Shown here one piece after another: positions 1-8,234 of a stretch of DNA of 64,000 bases. The stretch comes from JBJXHN01 sp046233135 (GTDB lineage: Bacteria; Pseudomonadota; Alphaproteobacteria; Rhodospirillales; Rhodospirillaceae). The notes under the pieces were generated by a model, which saw only the letters and a list, made by a program, of their open reading frames with translations, had not been told where the DNA came from and ran no database searches. Location of the stretch: assembly GCA_046233135.1 (NCBI GenBank), contig JBJXHN010000006.1:489292-553291 (forward strand), given 5' to 3'. How positions within the stretch are numbered: the stretch's first letter is position 1; every line of letters begins with the position of its first letter. The position numbers and the translations under genes are program-made.

Positions 1-1
1 G

Positions 2-139
2 CTGACCCCCGACGAAAGTCGTCTCTACACGACGAACGGGGTCAGCAATGATGTGTCGGTGATCGATGTGGCCGAGGAAAAGGCCATCAAATCGATCCCC
101 GTGGGCAGCTTCCCCTGGGGCGTGATGATCCGGCCGTGA
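2..139 (+). CDS. 3' end of a YVTN-type beta-propeller protein, PQQ-catabolism associated (partial)
   Basis: The window opens inside a gene; 45 codons and the stop are visible. The peptide holds a propeller blade ending in NDVSVIDV and then PVGSFPWGVMIRP, which resembles the C-terminus of the periplasmic beta-propeller family found beside PQQ-dependent alcohol dehydrogenases (TIGR03866 type). These proteins lack a known catalytic role and are thought to serve quinoprotein metabolism in the periplasm. The small secreted proteins and the cytochrome c downstream fit that setting. The 5' part lies outside the window, so signal peptide and length cannot be judged. Confidence 0.72.
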   Translation: MTPDESRLYTTNGVSNDVSVIDVAEEKAIKSIPVGSFPWGVMIRP

Positions 140-192
140 CATGGCCGCGGCTGGGAGCCGGCGAGGGACTGAGACCCCCGCCGTCTCCCGAC

Positions 193-228
193 CGGCCAGG
201 TACCGCTTACCGGCCAGATTCCGCTTAC
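193..228. repeat. 18-bp tandem duplication ahead of the secreted-protein operon
   Basis: Two adjacent 18-base copies (193-210 and 211-228) begin CGGCCAG and end CCGCTTAC, differing at two internal positions. They lie between the propeller stop and the ribosome binding site of the next gene, so they fall in the leader or promoter of the downstream genes. No function is assigned. Confidence 0.5.
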
Positions 229-244
229 AGGAAGGACGAAGACA

Positions 245-907
245 GTGGCAGGTGGACGAGGAAGGCATCGTCTCGTGCATAGTTTGGTCAGCACATCCGC
301 TCGCCGTCTGGCGGGCATCGCGATCGCCGCCGGGCTGGCGGCCCCCTGGGGGATCGCTGCCGGACCGGCGCATGCGGCCCCGACGGGGGACTGGCCTTGT
401 ATTCAGGTATTCGTGCCCCGCATCTCCGGTCCGCAGGTGTGGTCCGGCCCCGCCCTGGATCCGGAAGCCTGGAAGGGGCAGGGGGATATCCAGCGGGTCG
501 CGTCGAAACTCGCCGCCCGCCGGCTGCCGGTGGAAGAGGCGGGACCCCTGGTGGACGCGTTCGCCGAAGCCCAGGCGGCCGACCAGCGGGCTGCCAAGGT
601 GACGGCCCTGTTCGGTCGGACGCTGGAACTGCTCAATCGCGACCGGGCCTCCATCGTTGCGGGGATACACCGCTTCACGGACCGCCAGCGGGGGCTGACC
701 GCGCGCATCCAGGAAACCCAGGACATCTTGCAGCAGGATGGGCTGGCCGAGGATCGCAAGGAGGCGCTGACCGAACAGCTGATCTGGGATACCCGCTTGC
801 TGAAAGAGCGGGAGCACTCGCTGAAATACTTGTGCGAGCAGCCGGTGCTGCTGGAACAGCGGGCCTTCGCCCTGGGCCGCCTTCTGGTCGACCGGCTGGG
901 AGAATGA
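245..907 (+). CDS. Secreted coiled-coil protein of a PQQ-linked cluster, function unknown
   Basis: This is a 220-residue protein with an N-terminal signal sequence: a basic start, a hydrophobic core near residues 22-40 and an AHA-A cleavage site near 45. The mature part starts with a GDWPCIQ segment and then becomes a long charged helical region (about residues 80-205) likely to form a coiled coil. Two cysteines are seen in the mature chain. The start is GTG at 245, preceded by GGAAGGA at 231-237. Its stop overlaps the next ATG (ATGA), so it is translationally coupled to two further secreted proteins. I do not recognise a catalytic family; a periplasmic helper role in quinoprotein oxidation is inferred from context only. 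Confidence 0.7.
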   Translation: MAGGRGRHRLVHSLVSTSARRLAGIAIAAGLAAPWGIAAGPAHAAPTGDWPCIQVFVPRISGPQVWSGPALDPEAWKGQGDIQRVASKLAARRLPVEEAGPLVDAFAEAQAADQRAAKVTALFGRTLELLNRDRASIVAGIHRFTDRQRGLTARIQETQDILQQDGLAEDRKEALTEQLIWDTRLLKEREHSLKYLCEQPVLLEQRAFALGRLLVDRLGE

Positions 908-1713
908 TCATGGGATTTGGCAAAGTCGCAGGGACCCTGGCCGCCATTCTGATGCTGATGGCCACGCCGGCCGGCAACCCGGTCCGGGCTGCCGAAGAGG
1001 GCGGGCCGGACAGCACCGGGCGCGCCGCGCAAGACGGTCAAAGCGGCCTGGAACCGGGATCGGTGGCCGAAGTGATCTATGGCTTCAACCACCTGGGCGG
1101 CCTGCCGGAAACGGAACGGCTGGTCTACGCCTACCGGCTGGAAGGCTCGATCCTGGAAAACCCCTACGAGGACGAGATCATCGCCACCTTCCATCGCCGC
1201 CCGGCCGAGGCCGGAGCGGAGGTGCAGAAAACGGCGGCGCCGCAAAAGGTGCAGGAAGGCGCCGGGGAGCCGACCTACGACGTGGACATGACGGTCTTCA
1301 CCGGCACCCGCAATCAACAGGTCCCGACCCTGTCGGCAAGCCGGGCCAACCCGTTGCTGGTCTTCTTCTTCCAGCATGACGGCATGCGGATGAGCCGCAA
1401 CACGGGGGGCAGTGGCCACTACTTCCGCAATGCCATGCGCCGGGCCATCAATGCCCCCGGCATGGCCCGGCCGGAAACCTTGACCCTGGATCTGAACGAC
1501 CGGCCGGTGGAGGCCACGGCGGTGCAGCTGCGACCCTTTGCCGCCGATGCCAACCGCGCCCGGCTGATGGAATTCGCCAACAAGGTCTATCGCTTCGTGA
1601 TGTCGCCATCGGTCCCGGGCGGGATCTACGAGCTGGAAGCCGTTGTCCCGGGGCCGGAGGGCCTGCCGCCGCTGCTGCGGGAAACCTACCGTTTGAAGGA
1701 GAGCACGCCATGA
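904..1713 (+). CDS. Secreted protein of a PQQ-linked cluster, function unknown
   Basis: This 269-residue protein has a signal peptide ending near an RAAE site at residue 32. The mature chain shows no cysteine pairs or cofactor motif I recognise. It contains a segment LLVFFFQHDGMRMS and then RRAINAP, which suggests a beta-rich periplasmic fold. The start at 904 is chosen because ATG overlaps the preceding stop as ATGA. The reading frame stays open further upstream, but that part is antiparallel to the preceding secreted gene and has no signal sequence. The gene overlaps the next one (ATGA at 1710), so the three genes form a tight operon. Function is unassigned. Confidence 0.68.
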   Translation: MIMGFGKVAGTLAAILMLMATPAGNPVRAAEEGGPDSTGRAAQDGQSGLEPGSVAEVIYGFNHLGGLPETERLVYAYRLEGSILENPYEDEIIATFHRRPAEAGAEVQKTAAPQKVQEGAGEPTYDVDMTVFTGTRNQQVPTLSASRANPLLVFFFQHDGMRMSRNTGGSGHYFRNAMRRAINAPGMARPETLTLDLNDRPVEATAVQLRPFAADANRARLMEFANKVYRFVMSPSVPGGIYELEAVVPGPEGLPPLLRETYRLKESTP

Positions 1714-2084
1714 CACGCACCAAGACCCGTTTCGGGCTGATCCTGCTGGCGGCTCTGGGCCTTGGCCTGCACGGGGCGGCGCCGGCCAGTGCTGCCCGCT
1801 CCAACGACTACCCCACCGAGGTCATCGCCGACTACGTGTTCGGCTGCATGGCTGCGAACGGACAGACGGCCGAATCCCTGCGCCAGTGCTCGTGCAGCAT
1901 CGATGTCCTGTCCTCGCTGCTGACATTCGAGGACTACGACATGGCCGAGACCATCCTGCGCATGCGTCAGGTGGCCGGCGGCGGCGAAAAGATGGCCCTG
2001 TTCCGCGAAACGCCTTTCGCCACGGATGCCATCGACCGCCTGCGCCGCGCCCAGGTGGAAGCGGAGGTACGCTGCTTTCTGTAA
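1710..2084 (+). CDS. Small cysteine-rich periplasmic protein, function unknown
   Basis: The product is 124 residues with a clear signal peptide (hydrophobic 9-26, ASAA cleavage site near 28). The mature protein starts with a YPTEVIADYVFGCM segment, has a CSC motif about 13 residues later and a last cysteine three residues from the end, giving four cysteines that could pair or bind a metal. It overlaps the upstream gene by ATGA and is followed by a cytochrome c gene. Proteins of this look occur near PQQ alcohol-oxidation genes in my general knowledge, but I cannot name a family with certainty. Confidence 0.68.
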   Translation: MTRTKTRFGLILLAALGLGLHGAAPASAARSNDYPTEVIADYVFGCMAANGQTAESLRQCSCSIDVLSSLLTFEDYDMAETILRMRQVAGGGEKMALFRETPFATDAIDRLRRAQVEAEVRCFL

Positions 2085-2174
2085 GGGCGCCGGTTTGTGA
2101 ACGCGGGCAAAGACCCGAACCGGCGCCCCGTGGCAAGGAACTGAGAGTTAAGAAACCCCAGAGGAGACGTGAAC

Positions 2175-2549
2175 ATGATCCGTGCGTTTGTTGTTGCAGC
2201 GACTGTTGGTATGAGCACCATGGTTCTGACCGCCCCGGCGATGGCCGATGCGGGCAATGGCGAAAAGGTGTTCAAGCGGTGCATGGCCTGTCATTCGGTG
2301 GAAGCCGGGGAAAACAAGGTCGGGCCGTCGCTGCATGGCGTGGTCGGCCGCCATTCCGCCGCCATTGAGGATTTCAAGTACTCCGATGCCATGAAGGGCG
2401 CCAACCTGGTCTGGGATGAACAGAACCTGACGGAATGGCTGACCAACCCCCGCAAGTTCCTGAAGGGGACCAGCATGGCCTTCGCCGGCCTGCGCAAGGA
2501 AAGCGACGTGACGGACGTGATCGATTATCTGAAGCAGCAGAGCGAGTAA
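2175..2549 (+). CDS. Class I cytochrome c (c2/c550 type)
   Basis: This 124-residue secreted monohaem cytochrome has a signal peptide ending near AMADA (about residue 23), then a CMACH haem-attachment motif and a distal methionine in the sequence TSMAF near residue 95, in the usual order for class I cytochromes. GPSLHGVVGR is the typical proline loop following the haem. It would act as a soluble periplasmic electron carrier. Its place after PQQ-associated genes suggests it accepts electrons from a quinoprotein dehydrogenase encoded upstream of the window. GAGGAG at 2161-2166 favours the ATG at 2175 over the GTG at 2169. Confidence 0.93.
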   Translation: MIRAFVVAATVGMSTMVLTAPAMADAGNGEKVFKRCMACHSVEAGENKVGPSLHGVVGRHSAAIEDFKYSDAMKGANLVWDEQNLTEWLTNPRKFLKGTSMAFAGLRKESDVTDVIDYLKQQSE

Positions 2550-2679
2550 TCTCCACCGTTTTGATCTTCCCGGTGGGCGCGCTCCCTGACCTAGAGGGAA
2601 CGGGGAGGGGGCGCGTTCCGCCCGGGGCGGACAGGAAGGCGGCGGGGGCCTCTGGTGGGCAGTGTCTGTGAGGTGATGG

Positions 2680-3852
2680 ATGAAGGAAGAAGTGATCCTG
2701 AATCAGGCCCAGGCCGTGCCCCGGCCCCGGATCGCGCGGGCCTGGTCCAGTGCCACCGATCCGGCGCGGATCACCACGGACCTGACGGTGGGCATCGCCG
2801 GCAGTGATCCCAGCCTGATCGCCGTATTCGTCTCTGCCAGCCTGCCCTATCAGGACATCATCGCGCCCATCTCGGCGGCCTTTCCGGATGTCACCGTGGT
2901 CGGCTGCACAACGGCGGGCAGCCTGACTCCGGATTGCTATGTGGCCGGCGGGGCGGTGGCCGTGGCCTTTGACCGTGCGACCTTCAGCTTCGAGACCTGC
3001 GTGCTGACCGATCTGCGGTCCTATTCCGTGGTGCACGGTCGGGAAGCCATCGAAACCGCCTATTACCACCTGCTGCGCAGCCTGGAACCGGATCAGACCA
3101 ACCTGTTTGCCATGCTGCTGGTCGACGGCCTGTCCCGGCGAGAGGAGGAAATCGCCGCCAGTGCCTATGCCGCCCTGGACGAAGTGCCGGTGTTCGGTGC
3201 TTCGGCCGGGAACAACCTGCATTATGATTCCACGCAGATCTTCCATAACGGCCGTCTGCTCGACGATGCGGCGATGGTGGTGATCGGGGCCTCCAGCCGG
3301 CCGGTGGAGGTGTTCAAGCTGGAGCATTTCCAGCCCACCGACCGCAAGGTGGTGATCACCCGGGCTGATACGGACAAGCGGGTGGTCTGGACCATCGATG
3401 CCGAACCGGCGGCCGAGGAGTACGCCCGGCTGCTGGGGGTGACGCCCAAGGATCTGACGCCGGAGCTGTTCGCGGCGAATCCGCTGCTGATGCGCATCGG
3501 CGGCGAATACCACGTGCGCGCCATCCAGAAGGTGGATGCGGACGGCGGGCTGAATTTCTTCTGTGCGGTGGAGGAGGGAGCCGTGCTGACCCGCGCGACG
3601 CCCGAGCACATGCGCGAGAATCTGGAGCAGAACATCACCCAGCTGGAAGAGCGGCTGGGCGAACTGGATCTGGTGCTGTGCTTCGACTGCATCCTGCGGC
3701 GGGTGGAAGCGGAGCGGCTGGGCCTGCAATCCGAACTGCTACCGGTCTTTCGAAAGTACAATATGATCGGGTTCAACACCTATGGGGAGCAGTACCGCTC
3801 CTTGCATCTGAGTCAGACACTGACCGGATTGGCGATCGGGAGCGGGCCATGA
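2680..3852 (+). CDS. FIST-domain sensory protein
   Basis: The 390-residue protein carries FIST_N (about residues 20-215) and FIST_C (about 220-370) domains. Recognisable parts are VVGCTTAGSL near residue 73 and VFGASAGNNL near 172. FIST proteins are cytoplasmic, are thought to bind small ligands such as amino acids, and usually partner signal-transduction proteins. There is no signal peptide. The stop overlaps the start of a hybrid histidine kinase (ATGA at 3849), so the two are co-translated and probably act as one sensing unit. The position beside quinoprotein genes suggests control of alcohol oxidation, as for similar FIST-kinase-LuxR sets in pseudomonads; that link is inference. Confidence 0.88.
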   Translation: MKEEVILNQAQAVPRPRIARAWSSATDPARITTDLTVGIAGSDPSLIAVFVSASLPYQDIIAPISAAFPDVTVVGCTTAGSLTPDCYVAGGAVAVAFDRATFSFETCVLTDLRSYSVVHGREAIETAYYHLLRSLEPDQTNLFAMLLVDGLSRREEEIAASAYAALDEVPVFGASAGNNLHYDSTQIFHNGRLLDDAAMVVIGASSRPVEVFKLEHFQPTDRKVVITRADTDKRVVWTIDAEPAAEEYARLLGVTPKDLTPELFAANPLLMRIGGEYHVRAIQKVDADGGLNFFCAVEEGAVLTRATPEHMRENLEQNITQLEERLGELDLVLCFDCILRRVEAERLGLQSELLPVFRKYNMIGFNTYGEQYRSLHLSQTLTGLAIGSGP

Positions 3853-6281
3853 CGGGACTACGCATCGACAGGGCAGGGACCAGACCATTGGCCGGTCGTG
3901 ACGGCAAGGGCGCGGCCCCGACCGCTTCGGTGGTGGCGCCGGAGGGCTTGGTGGACGAAGCCTTGCCGGAGGATATGTCGCCGGCGGATCTGGTCGCCGA
4001 AGTGGGCCGTTTGCGCTATGAGAACCGCAAGCTGCGGACCATCCGCGATGCGCTGATCCGTCACGTGGACCGCAACCACGATATCAACGGCACGGCCAAC
4101 CGCTTCCTGCGCGGCACGCTGGAGGTGGAAACCAGCGTCGAGAAGCGGATCCAGCGCCTTGCCCGCACCATGAGCGAAGCCAAGATCGCCCGCCGCCAGC
4201 TGCGTCAGGCCATCGAATGCATCGGCGAGGGGTTCATCCTCTACGACCGCGACGACCGGGTGATCATCTATAACCGCAAGTACGTTAAGCTGTTTCCCAA
4301 GCTGGCCGGCATTCTGAAGCCGGGGGTGACCTTCCGCGACCTGATCCAGAAAGCCGCCGAAACAGGTCTGGTGGTGGAATCCGTCACGGATCCCCAGGCC
4401 TGGATTGCCGCCCGGGCCGCCTATCATCAGCGCAGCAGCTGCCGTTTCCAGCAGTTGCTGGGCGACGGACGCTGGGTGCAGATCAGCGAGCGCGCCACGG
4501 ATGAAGGCGGCAAGGTCACTATCGTCTCCGACATCACCCATTTCAAGCGCCTGGAGGAAACCCGCCGCCTGAGCAAGACGGCCCAGGATTCCGATCTGCT
4601 GGCCACCACGGTTGCCAGCATTGCCCAGGGGGTGCTGGTCTTCGACAGCAACCTGACCCTGACCACCTGGAACTCCCAGGCGGTGATGCTGCTGAACCTG
4701 CCCTATGTGGAGTTGCATGTGGGTGCCACAGTGCGCGATCTGCTGCATCTGGTCTGGCGCCATGGCGCGCGGGTGTCCCGGGACTCCAAGCGCGAGGTCG
4801 AAAGCTGGGTGCGCGACGTGAAGCGCCGATATCCCTTGCGCATCGAGATGATCTACCCCGGTGACCGGGCGCTGTCGGCCAACTTCCGGGGCATGCCAGA
4901 CGACGGCTTCGTGGTCACCCTGATGGATGTTTCCCACCAGCTTCAGGCCACCCTGCTGCTGGCCCGCAATAACGAGGAGCTGGAGCGCCGGGTGCAGGAG
5001 CGCACCGGCGAGTTGATCCGGGTCAACGAGATCCTGCGCGACGAGGTGGACCGCCACGAGAAGACCGCCGCTGCCCTGGAACGCACCCGCAAGGCCGCCG
5101 AGGCGGTGAGCCTCAGCAAGATGCGCTTCCTGGCCGCCGCCAGCCACGACTTGCTGCAGCCCCTGAACGCCGCGCGGCTGTATCTGACCGCGCTGGAAAC
5201 GTCGCCCTTCGTCGATCCGGGGGCGATGGATCTGATCGGGAAAATGGGGCAGGCCTTCCAGTCCACCGAAGAACTGCTGAACACCATCCTGGATATCTCC
5301 AAGATGGATGCGGGGGGGTATCAGCCGAAGTTCTCTTCGGTCGAGCTGTCGCCCCTGTTCCAGACCCTGGAGACGGAGTTCGAACCCCAGGCGCGCCACA
5401 AGAAGCTGCGGCTGCGCATGGTGCCTTGTTCCGATGTGGTCTGGTCCGACGCCCAGCTGTTGCGCCGGATCATCCAGAATTTCCTGTCCAACGCCATCAA
5501 GTACACCGAGCGGGGCACCATCCTGATCGGCGCCCGCCACCAGAGCGGCAAGCTGTCCATCGAAGTGCACGACAGCGGCATCGGCATCGCCCCGGAAGAC
5601 CGGGAGGTGATTTTCGAGGAGTTCCGCCGCGTCACCTCCAGCCCCCTGGAAACCCGGGGGCTCGGACTCGGGCTGGCCATCGTCAAGCGGGCGGCGGACC
5701 TGCTGGGGCACGAGGTCGGATTACGGTCCCGGCCGGGAAAGGGATCGTCGTTCTCTTTGAAGGTGCCGCTCCAGCGCACGGTTGCGCCCTGTGCTCCCGG
5801 TGGCAAGGGCCAGCCCTGGTATCGCCAGGGGGACAGCCTGCCGGCCGCCGCGGCGGTGGCGGAGGAAGAGGACGAAGGCCTGTTCTTCATCCTGGAGAAC
5901 GACGAAAGCGTGGCCCACGCCATGTCCACGCTGCTGGCCCATTGGAAGATGAATGCGGTGATCGCCCCATCCTTCCCGGCCATGCTCGACGTGATCCGCC
6001 GCCACGGGGTGACGCCGACGGCGATTATCGCCGACCTCCACCTGGACGGGGATATCGACGGGATCGATGCAATCATTCTGTTGCGGGAACACCTGGGGAC
6101 CAATCTTCCCGGGATCCTGGTCACGGCGGACCAGTCGAGCGTGATCAAGGATCGCGCCCGGGCCAAGCAGATCGAGTACTTCTCGAAGCCGGTAAAGGCC
6201 GCGCAGTTGCGGGCCTACCTGCTCCTTCTCTCCAAACCCGAACCGTCCTCGGCGGCGTTGCCCAGCGAGTCCAGTGTCTGA
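3849..6281 (+). CDS. Hybrid histidine kinase with two PAS domains and a C-terminal receiver
   Basis: This is an 810-residue cytoplasmic kinase with no membrane segments. In order it has an N-terminal charged helix, two PAS_7-like domains (about 120-235 and 255-370), a coiled coil, a HisKA domain with phospho-accepting His433 in ASHDLLQPL, an ATPase domain with N box (NFLSNAIKY), G1 (DSGIGIA) and G2 (GLGLGLA), and a receiver with phospho-acceptor Asp729 and a conserved FSKPVK lysine. The start overlaps the FIST stop as ATGA. Its last 67 bases overlap, tail to tail, the 3' end of the NarL-type regulator on the other strand. This is a plausible FIST-dependent sensor for the quinoprotein pathway, of the ErcS'/NahK kind. 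Confidence 0.92.
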   Translation: MTGLRIDRAGTRPLAGRDGKGAAPTASVVAPEGLVDEALPEDMSPADLVAEVGRLRYENRKLRTIRDALIRHVDRNHDINGTANRFLRGTLEVETSVEKRIQRLARTMSEAKIARRQLRQAIECIGEGFILYDRDDRVIIYNRKYVKLFPKLAGILKPGVTFRDLIQKAAETGLVVESVTDPQAWIAARAAYHQRSSCRFQQLLGDGRWVQISERATDEGGKVTIVSDITHFKRLEETRRLSKTAQDSDLLATTVASIAQGVLVFDSNLTLTTWNSQAVMLLNLPYVELHVGATVRDLLHLVWRHGARVSRDSKREVESWVRDVKRRYPLRIEMIYPGDRALSANFRGMPDDGFVVTLMDVSHQLQATLLLARNNEELERRVQERTGELIRVNEILRDEVDRHEKTAAALERTRKAAEAVSLSKMRFLAAASHDLLQPLNAARLYLTALETSPFVDPGAMDLIGKMGQAFQSTEELLNTILDISKMDAGGYQPKFSSVELSPLFQTLETEFEPQARHKKLRLRMVPCSDVVWSDAQLLRRIIQNFLSNAIKYTERGTILIGARHQSGKLSIEVHDSGIGIAPEDREVIFEEFRRVTSSPLETRGLGLGLAIVKRAADLLGHEVGLRSRPGKGSSFSLKVPLQRTVAPCAPGGKGQPWYRQGDSLPAAAAVAEEEDEGLFFILENDESVAHAMSTLLAHWKMNAVIAPSFPAMLDVIRRHGVTPTAIIADLHLDGDIDGIDAIILLREHLGTNLPGILVTADQSSVIKDRARAKQIEYFSKPVKAAQLRAYLLLLSKPEPSSAALPSESSV

Positions 6282-6910
6282 TTGAAGATTTCGCCCCGGG
6301 CCATCAGCACCGCCTGCATCCGGGTCGGCACCTGGAACTTGCGCAGGATGGCCGAAACGTGGCCCTTCACCGTGGACTCGCTGATCGACAGTTCATAGCC
6401 GATCTGCTTGTTCAGCAAGCCCTCGCCCAGCATGCGCAGCACCGTGCGCTGCTGCGGCGTCAGGGAATAGGCGGCATGCGCGGCCAATTCCGCCTTGCGG
6501 GCGGCCTGGGCCTTGGCGGCCTTGTCATCGTTGGGGAAGACCGTTTCGCCATTCAGTACGGCGGTCACTGCGGCGATGATCTCTTCCGCATCGGCCATCT
6601 TGTTCAGAAAGCCGAGCGCCCCATAGCCTTCCACCAGGTCGGCCAGACGGGCGTCATCCAGCCCCGACAGCACCAGGATCGGCAGGCGCGGGGCAGCCTT
6701 GCGGAGCTGCGACAGCCCCTGGAACCCTTCCACATCCGGCAATTTCAAGTCGAGCAGGACAAGGTCGAGATCGGAGCGCTCGCCGATGATTCGCAGGGCG
6801 TCGGCAGCGGAATGCGCCATCAGTATTTCCGGATCCTCCAACCCCTGGCGCAGGGTTGTTTCCAATGCGGAACAGACCAGCGGGTGGTCGTCGACGATTA
6901 GGATGAACAT
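6215..6910 (-). CDS. NarL/LuxR-family response regulator
   Basis: The 231-residue regulator has a receiver with acidic pair DD at 7-8, phospho-acceptor Asp54 in LLDLKLPD and a lysine near 103 (FLNKM), followed by a LuxR-type helix-turn-helix (about 150-212; LTPQQRTVLRMLGEG, then ISESTVKGHV). It probably binds promoters as a dimer after phosphorylation. It converges on, and overlaps by 67 bp, the hybrid kinase gene, so it is the obvious partner. Family resemblance is to AgmR/ErbR-type activators of PQQ alcohol dehydrogenases. A GGAGG site precedes the ATG. The alanine-rich linker (about 125-148) is slightly long. Confidence 0.93.
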   Translation of the reverse strand: MFILIVDDHPLVCSALETTLRQGLEDPEILMAHSAADALRIIGERSDLDLVLLDLKLPDVEGFQGLSQLRKAAPRLPILVLSGLDDARLADLVEGYGALGFLNKMADAEEIIAAVTAVLNGETVFPNDDKAAKAQAARKAELAAHAAYSLTPQQRTVLRMLGEGLLNKQIGYELSISESTVKGHVSAILRKFQVPTRMQAVLMARGEIFNQTLDSLGNAAEDGSGLERRSR

Positions 6911-7204
6911 CCATCATCCTCCCTGTGGACCGGTGTCGTTTGAATCGCACCGTGTTGTTGTGAACGGGTCCTTTTTTGGCCCGCAATATATGTACGCGAG
7001 TGGGGGCGGTTTTGCCAGAAAAGGAGTCCCCCAACCTTGGGATGGACAGTATCGTATTGAAAAATATCGTAAAAAATTCTCTTTGGTTAAATTAGGGTGC
7101 TCGCATAAGGCGGTAAATCTGGAATGATTTCAACCTATTCTATATCAAAACCGTCGGATTTCGGGTCCGCAGAGTCCCGGCCGCCCCAAAGAAAAGGGTG
7201 CGGC

Positions 7205-7708
7205 TTATTGGCCACCGAAGTTGGCGTCGCGGATCAGGGCGCGGCCCTGGGGGGTAGAGACCTTGGGGAAATAGCGAATGCCGCCGGCATTGGCCTTTTC
7301 GGCGAACAGGAAGTAGGCCACGTCGCCTTCACGTAGGACGATGCTTTGGGCGGCTAGGCGCCGTGTGCCGCGCCAGGCTTCCAGCAGGTGGTTGGTGTCC
7401 GTGGTCAGTTCCCACACCAGATAGCTGCCATTGCGCACGGGCAGGCGGGGACCGCCATCCAGGCTGATGGTCTCGCCGCCGGCCAGGATCAGGCCCGGAC
7501 GGTGATAGACGTAGGCCAGGGTGGTTTCTTCGCGGGGAATGCCGCCCTGGGCCAGGGCGATGGCATCGATGCGCGCCTGTTCCGAGGCGCTGGGATCGGC
7601 CCCGTCGGCCATGCCGTCACCGCTGATCGACCGGGAGGTGGGTGAACTGCAGGCCGCCAGGGCCAGGGCGCCGAACAGGCAGAAAATCCTCAGGGCTGAC
7701 CGGAGCAT
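7205..7708 (-). CDS. Putative lipoprotein, function unknown
   Basis: The 167-residue product has a lipoprotein signal sequence with a lipobox (ALAACSS, cysteine near residue 20) and should be anchored to a membrane facing the periplasm. The mature part has an all-beta look, with segments LAYVYHRPGLILAGG and GDVAYFLFAEK. The latter resembles small domains in DUF2846-like lipoproteins, though I cannot be sure of the family. It lies downstream, on the same strand, of a second small secreted protein (7806-8183), so the two may be co-transcribed. The 294 bases between this gene and the response regulator hold AT-rich sequence with no further gene. Confidence 0.75.
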   Translation of the reverse strand: MLRSALRIFCLFGALALAACSSPTSRSISGDGMADGADPSASEQARIDAIALAQGGIPREETTLAYVYHRPGLILAGGETISLDGGPRLPVRNGSYLVWELTTDTNHLLEAWRGTRRLAAQSIVLREGDVAYFLFAEKANAGGIRYFPKVSTPQGRALIRDANFGGQ

Positions 7709-7805
7709 GCTGCCCTCCCTTCATGGCCGGGGACGATGGCTGGGGGCTGGATGGTAAAAGGCAAACCTTGCTGAAAGATGAATCGCGGTGTGGACGGGAG
7801 GGCGC

Positions 7806-8183
7806 TTACCTGTGGCTGGCCGGGTCGTCGGGGTAGACCCGGGTATCGGGCCGTGCGAGGGGGGAGGCGTCCGCTCCGGTGCCCGCATCCGCGCCACCGG
7901 CCTGGATCCGCTTGCTGAGGTCGGCGCATTTTTCGCCCAGCGCCAGGGCGGCGTGGGCGCTTTCCTTGGCTGCGGCCCGGCGGGCTTCGCCGTTGCATAT
8001 CTGCTGCCAGGTGGCCATCAGATCTTCCAGCTGCTGGGCAGCAGCCTGGGGGATGCGGGCCGGGGTGGAGGCAGACCCCGCCATGACCGCCAGTCCCACC
8101 GCCAGCGTCCACCGCACGGTCGCCCGGCCGAACAGGGCGGGACGGCGGAGAAGGAGACGGCGACGACGGGACTGGGGGGCCAT
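7806..8183 (-). CDS. Small secreted protein, function unknown
   Basis: The 125-residue reading frame has an arginine-rich N-terminus, a hydrophobic segment near residues 25-42 and an AAA-Q type cleavage site near 49, fitting a long signal peptide. The mature part is helical with two cysteines and a polar tail. It lies 51 bases downstream of phaC on the same strand and upstream of a lipoprotein gene. The opposite strand is also open here as part of a long antisense frame, so coding status rests on strand context and the signal-like N-terminus. Confidence 0.5.
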   Translation of the reverse strand: MAPQSRRRRLLLRRPALFGRATVRWTLAVGLAVMAGSASTPARIPQAAAQQLEDLMATWQQICNGEARRAAAKESAHAALALGEKCADLSKRIQAGGADAGTGADASPLARPDTRVYPDDPASHR

Positions 8184-8234
8184 GGTGGAATGCCTCGGGG
8201 TAGGGGTAAAAGTAGGGTCAGCGGACAGGGCCGG

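Noticed and set aside
7150..7205. Intrinsic terminator after the lipoprotein gene
   Set aside because: The possible stem GCCGC/GCGGC has mismatches and no T-run in the direction of the gene.
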